64,000 bases of DNA from Leptotrichia sp. OH3620_COT-345 (GTDB lineage Bacteria; Fusobacteriota; Fusobacteriia; Fusobacteriales; Leptotrichiaceae): NCBI RefSeq assembly GCF_003932895.1, contig NZ_RQYW01000009.1, forward strand, positions 1 to 64,000. Direction: 5' to 3'. Below the pieces are notes generated by a model, which ran no database searches, had not been told where the DNA came from, and saw only the letters and a program-made list of their open reading frames with translations. Each line of letters opens with the position of its first letter. The stretch's first letter is position 1. Made by a program: the position numbers and the translations under genes. Shown piece after piece: positions 1 through 8,321 of the stretch.

Positions 1-816
1 TTGAATAGAAACATATGATGTATTTAAATCAGTATACACAATTTTCCTTTGTGTACAATGTATAGATTGAATAGAAACATATGATGTATTTAAATTGTTC
101 GCTTCCTTCCTCTGGAGAATATCCATGTATATTGAATAGAAACATATGATGTATTTAAATTTGGATAATTCCGCTTTGGAACTAAGTAAAAGGCAGATTG
201 AATAGAAACATATGATGTATTTAAATATGGTTCTTTCTGCGTCTCCTTGTATATGTGCTGTTATTGAATAGAAACATATGATGTATTTAAATGCTGACGC
301 AATATGAAAGTGAAACACCAACAGGAGATTGAATAGAAACATATGATGTATTTAAATCTTGGCAAGACGGAAGAAGCGTCTTACAAGTTTACATTGAATA
401 GAAACATATGATGTATTTAAATCTTGTAGTAGATGGAAAGAGTTATAGCTATAGTGGTATTGAATAGAAACATATGATGTATTTAAATAACAATGGGGAT
501 TTGGTTATGTGTTTGGCTGGTATTATTGAATAGAAACATATGATGTATTTAAATTATAAATTAAATAATAAAAATAAATTTACTACTAAAATTGAATAGA
601 AACATATGATGTATTTAAATATCTACGGTATAAGTTGTCTTATTCATTAAAAATGCATTGAATAGAAACATATGATGTATTTAAATAAATTACAAAAGAT
701 ACCATATACCAAAAGCACAGATTGAATAGAAACATATGATGTATTTAAATTAACATTGGAGAAAAAGAGTTTTTTGATAAATACCAATTGAATAGAAACC
801 TATAATATATTTAAAT
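1..816 (+). CRISPR. CRISPR array, 13 repeats and 12 spacers, trailer end
   Basis: A 30-base repeat beginning ATTGAATAG and ending GTATTTAAAT occurs at 1-29 (first base cut by the window edge), 66, 131, 197, 263, 328, 393, 459, 525, 591, 657, 721 and 787. The first twelve are identical; the one at 787-816 has three substitutions (positions 14, 18 and 21 of the repeat). Spacers are 34-36 bases and all different. Loss of repeat identity at the right end marks the trailer, so the leader and probably the cas genes lie left of the window. The 3' end ATTTAAAT resembles repeats I associate with type I-B loci of Clostridia and Fusobacteria; the subtype is inference because no cas gene is visible. Confidence 0.98.
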
Positions 817-818
817 GA

Positions 819-844
819 CGGTTTAAGAAAGCCGCTTTTTTTAA
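819..844 (+). terminator. Possible CRISPR transcript terminator
   Basis: CGGTTT pairs with AAA-g-CCG across a very short loop and is followed by CTTTTTTT. The stem is weak with one bulge, but it lies in the last spacer position directly after the array, where a pre-crRNA terminator is expected. Confidence 0.4.
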
Positions 845-851
845 TTTAAGT

Positions 852-881
852 ATTAAATAGAAATATAGCTTTTTAAAAGAA
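852..881 (+). repeat. Fossil CRISPR repeat
   Basis: Exactly 35 bases after the last recognisable repeat there is a stretch matching the CRISPR repeat at 18 of 30 positions, and at 14 of the first 16 (ATTAAATAGAAATATA). The distance equals a normal spacer, which makes chance similarity unlikely. It is best read as a fourteenth, decayed repeat. Confidence 0.6.
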
Positions 882-1012
882 TTGATTTTAAAGTGAAATA
901 CAGAATTAATAATTTACAAAAAAATAATAATATAAAAATATTATATATTCTACATATAGCAAATAAAAATAAGAATTTTGAAATATTTTTAATTAAAAAA
1001 TTATGATAATAA

Positions 1013-1040
1013 TTGAAAAAGAAAAAAAACAAGGTATAAT
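1013..1040 (+). promoter_or_regulatory. Sigma-70-like promoter of the PTS operon
   Basis: TTGAAA (1013-1018), a 16-base spacer and a perfect TATAAT (1035-1040) lie about 70 bases before the first gene of the PTS operon. The rest of 882-1113 is AT-rich with no gene that I can see. Confidence 0.55.
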
Positions 1041-1113
1041 AAAATTAGATTGAAGTACAGCAAAAAAGTATGATAATCAAAAACAGAAAAATTTATAAAG
1101 AAAGGAAGGAATT

Positions 1114-2010
1114 ATGAAAAAAAGATTATTAAACTGCTTTGCCAGTGATTTTAGGAAAATGAGAAAAGATGACTTAAAAAATGCTATTAAAGCAAGTGAG
1201 GGAAGAACAATTCTTTCAGAAAATGTTGCAGACAGGAGAACTGTCACAGGTGATATTACAAATAGTGAATTGGCAAGAGCTTTTGGTGCGGATTTAATTT
1301 TACTAAATGGATTGGATGTCTATAATCCGATCATAGCTGCTTTACCTAAAACTGATGAACCGATAAAATTATTGAAAAAACTTACAGGAAGACTCGTAGG
1401 ACTAAATCTTGAGCCTGTAGATTTAGAGGCGGAAATGCTGGAAGAGATGGAAATTATCCCTGAAGGTAGAATATGTTCAAAAATGACATTGCAAAAAGCT
1501 ACTGAAATGGGATTTGATTTTGTTTGTCTAACCGGAAATCCCGGAACAGGGGTTACAAATAAAGAAATTTTAAATGGAACAAAACTTGCAAAACAGTTTT
1601 TTGAAGGAATGATAATAGCTGGAAAAATGCATGGGGCAGGAGTAAATGAACCGGTTGTGGATACAGAAATCATAAAACAGTTTTTAGAAAACGGAGCTGA
1701 TGTTATTATGCTTCCTGCTGTAGGGACTATACCGGGATTTACTCACGATGAAATGATAAAAGCGGTAAAATACATCAAAGAAAACAAGGGACTTGTAATG
1801 TCTGCAATAGGTACAAGTCAGGAGAGCTCTACAAGGGAAACTATAAGAGAAATAGCAATAATGAATAAAATAGCAGGAGTAGATATTCAGCATATAGGAG
1901 ATGCGGGTTATGCAGGAGTAGCTCCTTTTGAAAATATAATGGAACTGTCTATAGCCGTAAGAGGAGTAAGACATACATTAAGAATGATTTCTGCTTCAAA
2001 TGACAGATAA
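1114..2010 (+). CDS. DUF7916-like protein of PTS operons
   Basis: A 298-residue cytosolic protein with no signal peptide or membrane segment. Alternating hydrophobic strands and helices with glycine-rich turns (VCLTGNPGTGVTNKE near 137-151, AGVDIQHIGDAGYAGVAPF near the C-terminus) suggest a TIM-barrel-like fold. I recall this family being annotated as DUF7916 or loosely as haloacid dehalogenase-like or PEP-mutase-like, and it commonly sits next to cellobiose-type PTS genes, as here. The reaction is unknown; metabolism of a PTS-imported sugar phosphate is an inference from context. The start is supported by AAAGGAAGG just upstream. It is followed after 25 bases by the IIB gene, so the three genes form one operon. 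Confidence 0.7.
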   Translation: MKKRLLNCFASDFRKMRKDDLKNAIKASEGRTILSENVADRRTVTGDITNSELARAFGADLILLNGLDVYNPIIAALPKTDEPIKLLKKLTGRLVGLNLEPVDLEAEMLEEMEIIPEGRICSKMTLQKATEMGFDFVCLTGNPGTGVTNKEILNGTKLAKQFFEGMIIAGKMHGAGVNEPVVDTEIIKQFLENGADVIMLPAVGTIPGFTHDEMIKAVKYIKENKGLVMSAIGTSQESSTRETIREIAIMNKIAGVDIQHIGDAGYAGVAPFENIMELSIAVRGVRHTLRMISASNDR

Positions 2011-2035
2011 AAATATATAATTACAAGGAGGATTT

Positions 2036-2362
2036 ATGAAAAGAATTTATTTATTTTGCAATGCCGGAATGTCAACAAGTTTAGTAGCAAAGAAAATGCA
2101 GGAAGTAGCAGATAGTTACAAACTTCCTATTGAGGTCAAGGCTTTTCCTGATCATAAATTGGATATTACGGTAGAAGAATTTCATCCGGATATTATTTTA
2201 TTAGGACCTCAGGTGAAATTTAAACTTGAAGAAACAAGAGTTAAATACAAATCTAAAGGAATTCCTGTAGAAGTTATTGATTTGGAAGACTATGGAAATG
2301 TTGATGGAGAGCGCATTTTAAAAAGAGCAATAAAAATCTTGAAAGAGAAGGAGGCTAAATAA
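2036..2362 (+). CDS. PTS lactose/cellobiose-type IIB component
   Basis: A 108-residue phosphocarrier. Cys8 in the loop after the first strand (LFCNAGMSTS) is the classic phosphorylated cysteine of the lactose/chitobiose IIB family, which passes phosphate from IIA to the sugar bound by IIC. The length matches the family (about 100-110). AGGAGG precedes the start, and the stop is one base from the IIC start, so the two are probably translationally coupled. No IIA gene is seen beside it, so IIA must be supplied from elsewhere. Confidence 0.92.
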   Translation: MKRIYLFCNAGMSTSLVAKKMQEVADSYKLPIEVKAFPDHKLDITVEEFHPDIILLGPQVKFKLEETRVKYKSKGIPVEVIDLEDYGNVDGERILKRAIKILKEKEAK

Positions 2363-2363
2363 T

Positions 2364-3707
2364 ATGTTTGATAAATTGGAAAAAATTTTAGGTCCTGTAG
2401 CAGTTAAGTTAAGTAGTAATAAGGTGCTTACAGCAATTCGTGATGGTTTTTTAGTAGCCACTCCTTTAATTATAGTAGCTTCAATTTTTCTTGTTGTAGC
2501 AAATTTTCCTATTCCCGGATATTCTGAATTTTTAGCGAGGATTTTCGGAGAAAACTGGGAAGGATATCTTGATTCAGTTGTAAATTCGACATTTGGAGTA
2601 GTAGCTTTACTTGGAGTAATAGGGATAGGATATTATTATGGAAAAGCAAGAGGTATTGAAGGAATAGCCGGAGCAGCAGTATCTCTTGTAGCATTTCTGA
2701 TTTTAAGCCCTCAATCTCATCCGTTTTTTGTAAATCAGGACGGGAAGTCGTTTAGAGGATTTGCATTCAGTAATTTAGGTTCTGCAGGACTTTTTCTTGC
2801 AATGATTACTGCACTGATTTCAGTATCAATATTTGTAAAAATTAAAGACAGAGGTTGGACTATAAAGCTTCCTGAAGGAGTACCGCCAGCAGTAATAAAT
2901 TCTTTTGCAGCATTAATACCGAGTATGTTTGTAATGCTGACATTTTTTGTAGTAAGACTGGTATTTAATTTCACTGAATATAAATATGCTCACGATTTTA
3001 TATATAAAGTTTTACAGACACCATTGATGGGATTCGGTCAAAGTTTGATTTTTGAGCCTATTTATCAATTTTTGTCAACATTATTCTGGTTTTTTGGTAT
3101 TAACGGTCCTGCGGTTACAAATACTATCTTCGGTCCGATACATCTGGCCTTGACTACAGAAAACTTAACAGCATTTAATGCGGGGCAGCCGTTACCTAAT
3201 ATATTTACAGGTCCTTTTGGGGATTTCTTCGGTAACTTCGGTGGTGGAGGAAGTACACTTTCCCTTGTTCTCCTTATGCTGTTTGCAGGAAAATCTCAAC
3301 GTATGAAAAAACTTGGAAAACTATCTATTGTACCCGGAATTTTTGGAATAAATGAAATGGTTATTTTCGGACTTCCTGTAGTTCTTAATCCGATTATTGT
3401 AATTCCGTTTCTGCTCGTTCCTCTTGTGAATATTATTTTGTCTACTATTGCAACAGTAATAGGTATTATACCTTATACAACAGGAGCATCACTGCCATGG
3501 ACAACACCTTTATTTTTTTCAGGATGGTTGTCTACAGGAAGTATAATTGCAGGATTTTTTCAGATAGGTCTGGTGGCTTTAGGATGCTTAATTTACTATC
3601 CTTTTTTCAAAGTTTTGGATAATCAGTATCTAAAAGATGAAACTAAACCGATTGAGGAAAAAGACGATCTTAATGATATTTCTCTTGAAGATATATCGTT
3701 TGATTAA
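2364..3707 (+). CDS. PTS lactose/cellobiose-type IIC permease
   Basis: A 447-residue polytopic membrane protein. The N-terminal signature (FDKLEKILGPVAVKLSSNK, then IRDGFLVATPLIIVASIF) and the cytoplasmic motif around FGINEMVIFGLPVVLNP near 325-340 are typical of cellobiose/chitobiose IIC. It would translocate and help phosphorylate a beta-glucoside or chitobiose-type sugar; the exact sugar cannot be told. The C-terminus is an acidic tail (EEKDDLNDISLEDISFD). It closes the operon and is followed by a hairpin. Confidence 0.93.
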   Translation: MFDKLEKILGPVAVKLSSNKVLTAIRDGFLVATPLIIVASIFLVVANFPIPGYSEFLARIFGENWEGYLDSVVNSTFGVVALLGVIGIGYYYGKARGIEGIAGAAVSLVAFLILSPQSHPFFVNQDGKSFRGFAFSNLGSAGLFLAMITALISVSIFVKIKDRGWTIKLPEGVPPAVINSFAALIPSMFVMLTFFVVRLVFNFTEYKYAHDFIYKVLQTPLMGFGQSLIFEPIYQFLSTLFWFFGINGPAVTNTIFGPIHLALTTENLTAFNAGQPLPNIFTGPFGDFFGNFGGGGSTLSLVLLMLFAGKSQRMKKLGKLSIVPGIFGINEMVIFGLPVVLNPIIVIPFLLVPLVNIILSTIATVIGIIPYTTGASLPWTTPLFFSGWLSTGSIIAGFFQIGLVALGCLIYYPFFKVLDNQYLKDETKPIEEKDDLNDISLEDISFD

Positions 3708-3750
3708 CAATATTAAAGTAATTTACCTGAAAAAACTAATAATATTTTTT

Positions 3751-3804
3751 ACTCCCGTTATCTGAAGCTTGTATAATAAAGTTTAAAACGATACGGGAGT
3801 TTTC
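3751..3804 (+). terminator. Terminator after the PTS operon
   Basis: ACTCCCGT (3751-3758) pairs perfectly with ACGGGAGT (3793-3800), with further ATC/GAT pairing inside, followed by TTTTC. The T-run is short, so strength is uncertain. Confidence 0.6.
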
Positions 3805-4239
3805 AAAAAATATTTTATGATTGATAAAAATAATTTTATACTTAAAAAAATTTTGGAATATTTCATAAAACAGAAAATATATTGAGTTAAAAAAATAAAA
3901 TTAGTAAAATCAGTATTTTATGATTTTCTAAATATAAAGTTTATTGTTAGATAATTATTTTTGATTTATGAGATAGTTCAGGGAAAAAAGCTGTTTGGTT
4001 AAAAAGTGTTTTTTTATGAAATTTTTGATTTCATGTATTTCTCCTTTGATTACAAAACTTTCCAATTTTCAAAAATATAAATTATGTTTGAAAAAATAAA
4101 CAAACTATGTCCAGAGAAATTTTTCTTAATCAGTATAATTTATATTTTCCGGAAATTTATAGTCTTGGAGAAATTAAAGTTACGGTAAATTAGGACAGAT
4201 TAAACATATAAAATTTTAAAATTATGGAGGTGTATACCA
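3805..4239. repeat. Gene-free AT-rich stretch with a degenerate dispersed element
   Basis: No open frame with a ribosome site. Bases 4055-4151 align along their length with 16561-16667 (shared core CTTAATCAG-TATAATTTATATTTT versus CCTAATCAG-AATAATTTTATATTTT), and 3951-3983 holds the motif TTTTTGATTTATGAGATAGT, variants of which recur in other gaps. It looks like an old non-coding repeat. Confidence 0.4.
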
Positions 4240-4758
4240 GTGAGAGTTGTATTGTTTTTTGACCAGATACAGTCAGGAACAGGAGGAAAAGAAAATTCCA
4301 ATGTAGAATTGACTGTTGAAAAGGGAGGAATAGGTTCGTATATGATGTTTGAAGAATATATGAAAGAAATAGGTGCATCAGTATTAGCGACTACTTATTG
4401 CAGTGATAGTTATTTTAGAGAAAGCAAGGAAACAGTATTATCTAAAATGGAGGGATTTTTAAATAAAGTAAAAGCGGATATACTTTTGTGCGGTCCTTGT
4501 TTTAATTATGATGGATATGTTCAAATGTCAGCTATTTTGTCAGAGTACGTAAAGCAACATACAGAATGTACACCTATTATAGTATGTTCTGAAGAAAATG
4601 AAGATATTATTCAAAAATATAAAGATAAAATAGTAATAGTGAAAATGCCTAAAAAAGGCGGTGTAGGTTTAAGAGAATCATTGAAAAATATGGCAAAAGT
4701 AATTAAGTCAATATATAATAAGGAAAAGAAAGAATCTATATCAGCTTATATATATTAA
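4240..4758 (+). CDS. Stand-alone GrdB-like domain (glycine/betaine reductase component B family)
   Basis: A 172-residue protein starting at GTG, with GGAGG upstream. It matches the N-terminal third of GrdB-type selenoprotein B: the opening MRVVLFFDQIQSGTGGKE, the TTYCSDSYF motif (family T-x-C-G-D-N-Y-F), LLCGPCFNYDGY (family GPAFN-x-x-x-Y), and a closing GGVGLRESLKNMAKVIKSI. Full GrdB is about 430 residues, with a selenocysteine motif in the C-terminal half; that half is absent here and no glycine-reductase gene is nearby. It is therefore either a remnant or a free-standing ligand-binding or regulatory domain. The 150-base gap to the next gene leaves operon membership open, but orientation and theme (amino-compound breakdown) agree. 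Confidence 0.7.
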   Translation: MRVVLFFDQIQSGTGGKENSNVELTVEKGGIGSYMMFEEYMKEIGASVLATTYCSDSYFRESKETVLSKMEGFLNKVKADILLCGPCFNYDGYVQMSAILSEYVKQHTECTPIIVCSEENEDIIQKYKDKIVIVKMPKKGGVGLRESLKNMAKVIKSIYNKEKKESISAYIY

Positions 4759-4910
4759 TTTTAAATTGATTTTAAACAAAATACAAAAATATTAAAGCCT
4801 GAAGTTTATATACAATTAATACAATATATTTGCTGAATTTGATTTTCAGTTCTTTTTTGGAAATTAAAGAATAGTATTATTCATAAATTTATGAAATGAG
4901 GTGAAATTTT

Positions 4911-5867
4911 ATGTGGGGAATAATTGCCACATGGTGTATGGCACGGGACGGTGTCGAAAAAGCAACAAAAATGCTTAAAAATAAGGAAAAGGCTGAAAAT
5001 GCTGTAGAAATTGCAATAAAGGATGTGGAAGATTTTCCCTATTATAAATCTGTAGGATATGGAGGATTACCTAATGAAGAAATGGAAGTAGAGCTTGATG
5101 CTGCTTATATGGACGGCTCCACTTTTAATTTTGGAGCGGTATGTGCCATAAAGGATTTTGCAAATCCCATATCTGTGGCAAAAAAACTGAGTAAACTTAG
5201 TGAAAATAACATGCTTGTAAGTTCGGGAGCAGAAGCTTATGCTCATAAGGAAGGATTTGAAAGAAAAAATATGCTTACAGATAGAGCAAAGATTCATTAT
5301 AAAAATAGAATAAAAGATATTGCAGAGTACGAACTAAAACCTTATTCCGGACATGATACAGTAGGAATGGTATGTCTTGATGTATATGGAAATATGGTTT
5401 CAGGTACATCTACAAGTGGTCTTTTTATGAAGAAAAGGGGGCGGATAGGAGATTCTCCCATAATCGGATCAGGATTATATGTGGATAATGAAGTTGGGGG
5501 AGCGAGTGCTACGGGCTTAGGAGAGGATATAATGAAAGGTATTATTTCCTATGAAATAGTAAGGATGATGGAAACAGGAGCAGATCCTCAGACAGCGTGT
5601 GATAGAACTGTATATAATTTTGAAAGAAAAATGATGAAAAAAAGAGGGAAAATAGGAGATATATCAGTGGTTGCAATGAATAATAAAGGAGAATGGGGTG
5701 TTTCAACAAATATTGATAATTTTTCATTTGTAGTAGCAAATGAGTTGTCTGATATAAAAATTTATCGTGCAAAGCGGATTAACGGAAAAACGATATGTGA
5801 ACTTGCTTCAAAAGAGTGGATAGAAGAATATATGAGTAAAAGAATGGAACCGTTGGAGGAGAAGTAA
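4911..5867 (+). CDS. N4-(beta-N-acetylglucosaminyl)-L-asparaginase (Ntn hydrolase)
   Basis: A 318-residue member of the glycosylasparaginase/isoaspartyl peptidase family, which frees aspartate from GlcNAc-asparagine or isoaspartyl peptides. Motifs in order: GGLPNEEMEVELDAAYMDGS (51-70), the autoprocessing site GHDTVGM with the nucleophile Thr150 created by cleavage after Asp149, TSTSG (166-170), RIGDSPIIGSG with the substrate-binding Arg (178-188), and TGLGED (201-206). All key residues are present, so the enzyme should mature and work. No signal peptide, so it is cytosolic. It ends one base before the dipeptidase gene, a tight coupling that suggests the two act on the same imported peptides or glycopeptides. 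Confidence 0.9.
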   Translation: MWGIIATWCMARDGVEKATKMLKNKEKAENAVEIAIKDVEDFPYYKSVGYGGLPNEEMEVELDAAYMDGSTFNFGAVCAIKDFANPISVAKKLSKLSENNMLVSSGAEAYAHKEGFERKNMLTDRAKIHYKNRIKDIAEYELKPYSGHDTVGMVCLDVYGNMVSGTSTSGLFMKKRGRIGDSPIIGSGLYVDNEVGGASATGLGEDIMKGIISYEIVRMMETGADPQTACDRTVYNFERKMMKKRGKIGDISVVAMNNKGEWGVSTNIDNFSFVVANELSDIKIYRAKRINGKTICELASKEWIEEYMSKRMEPLEEK

Positions 5868-5868
5868 A

Positions 5869-7008
5869 ATGGATAATGGAAAAAAAAGAGAAATTTCAGA
5901 AAAAGTAAAAATAATACAGAAAGAACTTTTAAATTCTTTAAAAGAGCTTGTATCTATTTACAGTGTTGAGTCTTCTCCTTCTGAAAATGCTCCTTTTGGA
6001 GAAGGACCTCGTCTTGCTCTTGACAAAGCCTTGGAAATTTCTCAAAAAATGGGATTTTATACAAAAAATATAGATAATAAGGTAGGATATGCACAATATG
6101 GAGACGGAGACGAAGATTATATAGGGATTTTCGGACATGTAGATGTTGTTCCTATAGGAACAGGGTGGAAATATGATCCTTTAAAAAGTAAAATAAAAAA
6201 TAACAGAATATACGGACGGGGAGTATTGGATAATAAAGGTCCTATTCTCGCGAATTTATATGCTCTATATATTTTAAAAAAGTGTAATGTAACTTTTAAA
6301 ATTCCTGTGAGAATTGTATTTGGAACAAATGAAGAGACAGGATTTAACTGTGTAAAGCATTATCTGAAAAAAGAAAAACCTCCGATTTTCGGCTGGACTC
6401 CTGATTGTAAATGGCCTGTTGTATATGGAGAAAGAGGTAGAATAAAAGTAAGAATTTGGGCAGAATACAGTTATGTAAAGGAGTTTTATGAATTTGTAAA
6501 TGACTATATTTTATCTGCACCGAATAATGGAGTAAAATTAGGTATAGATTTTAAAGATGATGATTTTGGAGAAATGATTCTGAGAGGATACAAATTTGGT
6601 ATTTCTGATAATAAGCATTATTTTGAATGGACAATGAGTTATCCCGGAAATTGTACAGGAGAAAAATTGATTGAGCTTATTAAGGAATGTCTGACAGAAA
6701 ATTTGAAAATAGAAGAAGTATCTAACTGGAATCCCGTATTATATGATAAGTCATCTGAATACGTAAAAATATTGCAGAAAGTTTATAATGATATTACAGG
6801 ATTTAATTCGGAACCTGTTACAACGACTGGAGGAACTTATGCAAAAATTATACCTAATATTATAGCTTACGGACCAAGCTTTCCGGGACAGAAAAATATA
6901 GCACATCTCCCTGATGAATGGATGGATTTGAATGATCTTGAAAAAATTACTGAAATATACACAATGGCATTATATGAAATAAATAAATTTTTGGAAAATA
7001 AAAAATAA
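5869..7008 (+). CDS. M20 family metallodipeptidase (PepV-like)
   Basis: A 379-residue zinc peptidase. Metal and catalytic residues are visible: His90 and Asp92 (GHVDVV), bridging Asp121 (LDNKGP), catalytic Glu in NEETG (155-156), Asp179 (WTPDC) and His346 (AHLPDE). The C-terminal TTGGTYAKI and YGPSFPG are typical of PepV/Sapep dipeptidases. PepV is usually about 470 residues, so the lid domain is shortened, which may relax or alter substrate choice. GGAGGAG overlaps the end of the preceding gene and serves as ribosome site. Likely cytosolic cleavage of di- and tripeptides. Confidence 0.9.
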   Translation: MDNGKKREISEKVKIIQKELLNSLKELVSIYSVESSPSENAPFGEGPRLALDKALEISQKMGFYTKNIDNKVGYAQYGDGDEDYIGIFGHVDVVPIGTGWKYDPLKSKIKNNRIYGRGVLDNKGPILANLYALYILKKCNVTFKIPVRIVFGTNEETGFNCVKHYLKKEKPPIFGWTPDCKWPVVYGERGRIKVRIWAEYSYVKEFYEFVNDYILSAPNNGVKLGIDFKDDDFGEMILRGYKFGISDNKHYFEWTMSYPGNCTGEKLIELIKECLTENLKIEEVSNWNPVLYDKSSEYVKILQKVYNDITGFNSEPVTTTGGTYAKIIPNIIAYGPSFPGQKNIAHLPDEWMDLNDLEKITEIYTMALYEINKFLENKK

Positions 7009-7128
7009 TGTGAATTTTATATTTTTAAAATATTATTTTACATTATAATCATATTTACTTGATTTTATTTTTTTTATGTGATAAAAATATATTAAATAAA
7101 AGTAAAATGTTTAAAGAAAGGATGATGT

Positions 7129-7665
7129 ATGACACAGAAAATTTTAATATCATTAGTTTTGATGTTATGTTTTGGGTTGACATTTTCAAATCAAAAATCG
7201 GAAACGAAAAAAAGATTTGAAAAAGTGTACATTCAAAAACAGAGTTTATTTGATTTTGAAAAAACAGTGGAAACTATTAAAAATAGACTTGCAGAAAAAA
7301 AAGTTACAATTTTTTCAACAGTAGATCACAAGAAAAATGCAAATGGAGTTCAGCTTAAGCTTAGACCTACAACTGTTATTATTTTCGGAAATCCTAAAGT
7401 GGGGACATTGTTAATGCAGGAAGATCAAAAAGTATCTTTTGAACTCCCTTTAAAAATTTCCATATATGAAGATGAAAAAGGAAAAGTTCAGGTAGTTTAT
7501 TATGATGTGAGATTATGGGGAAAAAAATTTAACATAAAGAATATCGAGATTTTGGAAAATATATCAAAACTTTATGATTATATTGTTCCGGTGGAAAATA
7601 ATATGAACAACATGAAGATGAATGACATGAAAAAAGATAATATGAAAAATATGAATAAAAAATAA
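7129..7665 (+). CDS. Exported DUF302 protein with Met-rich tail
   Basis: 178 residues with a signal peptide (MTQKILISLVLMLCFGLTFS). Residues about 40-125 show the DUF302 pattern: VETIKNRLAEKKVTIFSTVDH, then LRPTTVIIFGNPKVGTLLMQ, LPLKISIYEDEKGKVQVVYY. The last 25 residues are methionine- and lysine-rich (NNMKMNDMKKDNMKNMNKK), resembling copper-binding Mets tails. It is followed after 25 bases by two exported flavodoxin genes whose N-termini carry the same type of Met-rich segment, so the three likely act together outside the inner membrane. Function unknown; a redox or metal-related envelope role is inference. Confidence 0.8.
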   Translation: MTQKILISLVLMLCFGLTFSNQKSETKKRFEKVYIQKQSLFDFEKTVETIKNRLAEKKVTIFSTVDHKKNANGVQLKLRPTTVIIFGNPKVGTLLMQEDQKVSFELPLKISIYEDEKGKVQVVYYDVRLWGKKFNIKNIEILENISKLYDYIVPVENNMNNMKMNDMKKDNMKNMNKK

Positions 7666-7690
7666 AATAGCAGAAGGAGAAAAAGAGAAA

Positions 7691-8293
7691 ATGAAAATAA
7701 TTCAGTCAAAAATATTAGTATTGTTAAGTTTAGTTGTTTTAACAGTTTTAGGATGTTCAAAAGGGAACTCATCAGATACAGCAAAAGAAAATATGAAATC
7801 TGATATGAAAGATGATAAAATGACAATGAAAAAAGTACTTGTAGTTTATCATTCAATGACAGGGACAACAGAAAAAGTAGCTGAAATGATAAAAGAAAAA
7901 TTGGGAGCAGATATTTTAGAAATTGAACCTGAAAATGAGTATGATTTGAAAACAATAGAAGAAGTAGTAAAAAAACAAATGGCAGATAAAGAAAAAGTGG
8001 CAATAAAGAAAGTTGAGGGAGATCTTTCAGAATACGATACTATTATTATAGGAACGCCTGCATGGTTTTCAGAAGTATCTTTACCATTACAGACATACTT
8101 ATCTGAACAGGATTTATCAGGAAAAACGGTAGCAGTTTTTACAACTTACGGAGGAACATATGGAGATTTACTGACTAATTTTGAAAAAAATGTAAAAGCT
8201 AAAGAAGTAAAAAAAGGAATAGCATTCAGTGGAAAACAGGTAAATGAAGGTATTGAAAAAGAACTCGATGCTTGGCTTGAAACTTTAAAATAA
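7691..8293 (+). CDS. Lipoprotein flavodoxin
   Basis: 200 residues. A type II signal peptide ends in LTVLGC with lipidation Cys22. A Met/Lys/Asp-rich linker (ENMKSDMKDDKMTMKK) leads into a flavodoxin_4-like domain: VLVVYHSMTGTTEKVA is the FMN phosphate loop, IIIGTPAWFSEVSLPLQTYL and AVFTTYGGTYG the loops that cradle the flavin. Most flavodoxins are cytosolic electron carriers; this one would be tethered outside the inner membrane. Its partner is unknown. It is paralogous to the next gene (very high identity through the domain). Confidence 0.88.
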   Translation: MKIIQSKILVLLSLVVLTVLGCSKGNSSDTAKENMKSDMKDDKMTMKKVLVVYHSMTGTTEKVAEMIKEKLGADILEIEPENEYDLKTIEEVVKKQMADKEKVAIKKVEGDLSEYDTIIIGTPAWFSEVSLPLQTYLSEQDLSGKTVAVFTTYGGTYGDLLTNFEKNVKAKEVKKGIAFSGKQVNEGIEKELDAWLETLK

Positions 8294-8321
8294 AAGGATA
8301 AAATAATAATTAGGAGAAAAA

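Noticed and set aside
1-816. Type VI (Cas13a) array as known from Leptotrichia
   Set aside because: Cas13a repeats are about 36 bases with a GC stem and a 3' AAAC; this 30-base repeat has neither.
7578-8003. 141-codon minus-strand frame over the flavodoxin genes
   Set aside because: Antisense shadow of Lys/Glu-rich coding sequence, composed mostly of Leu and Phe; no ribosome site.
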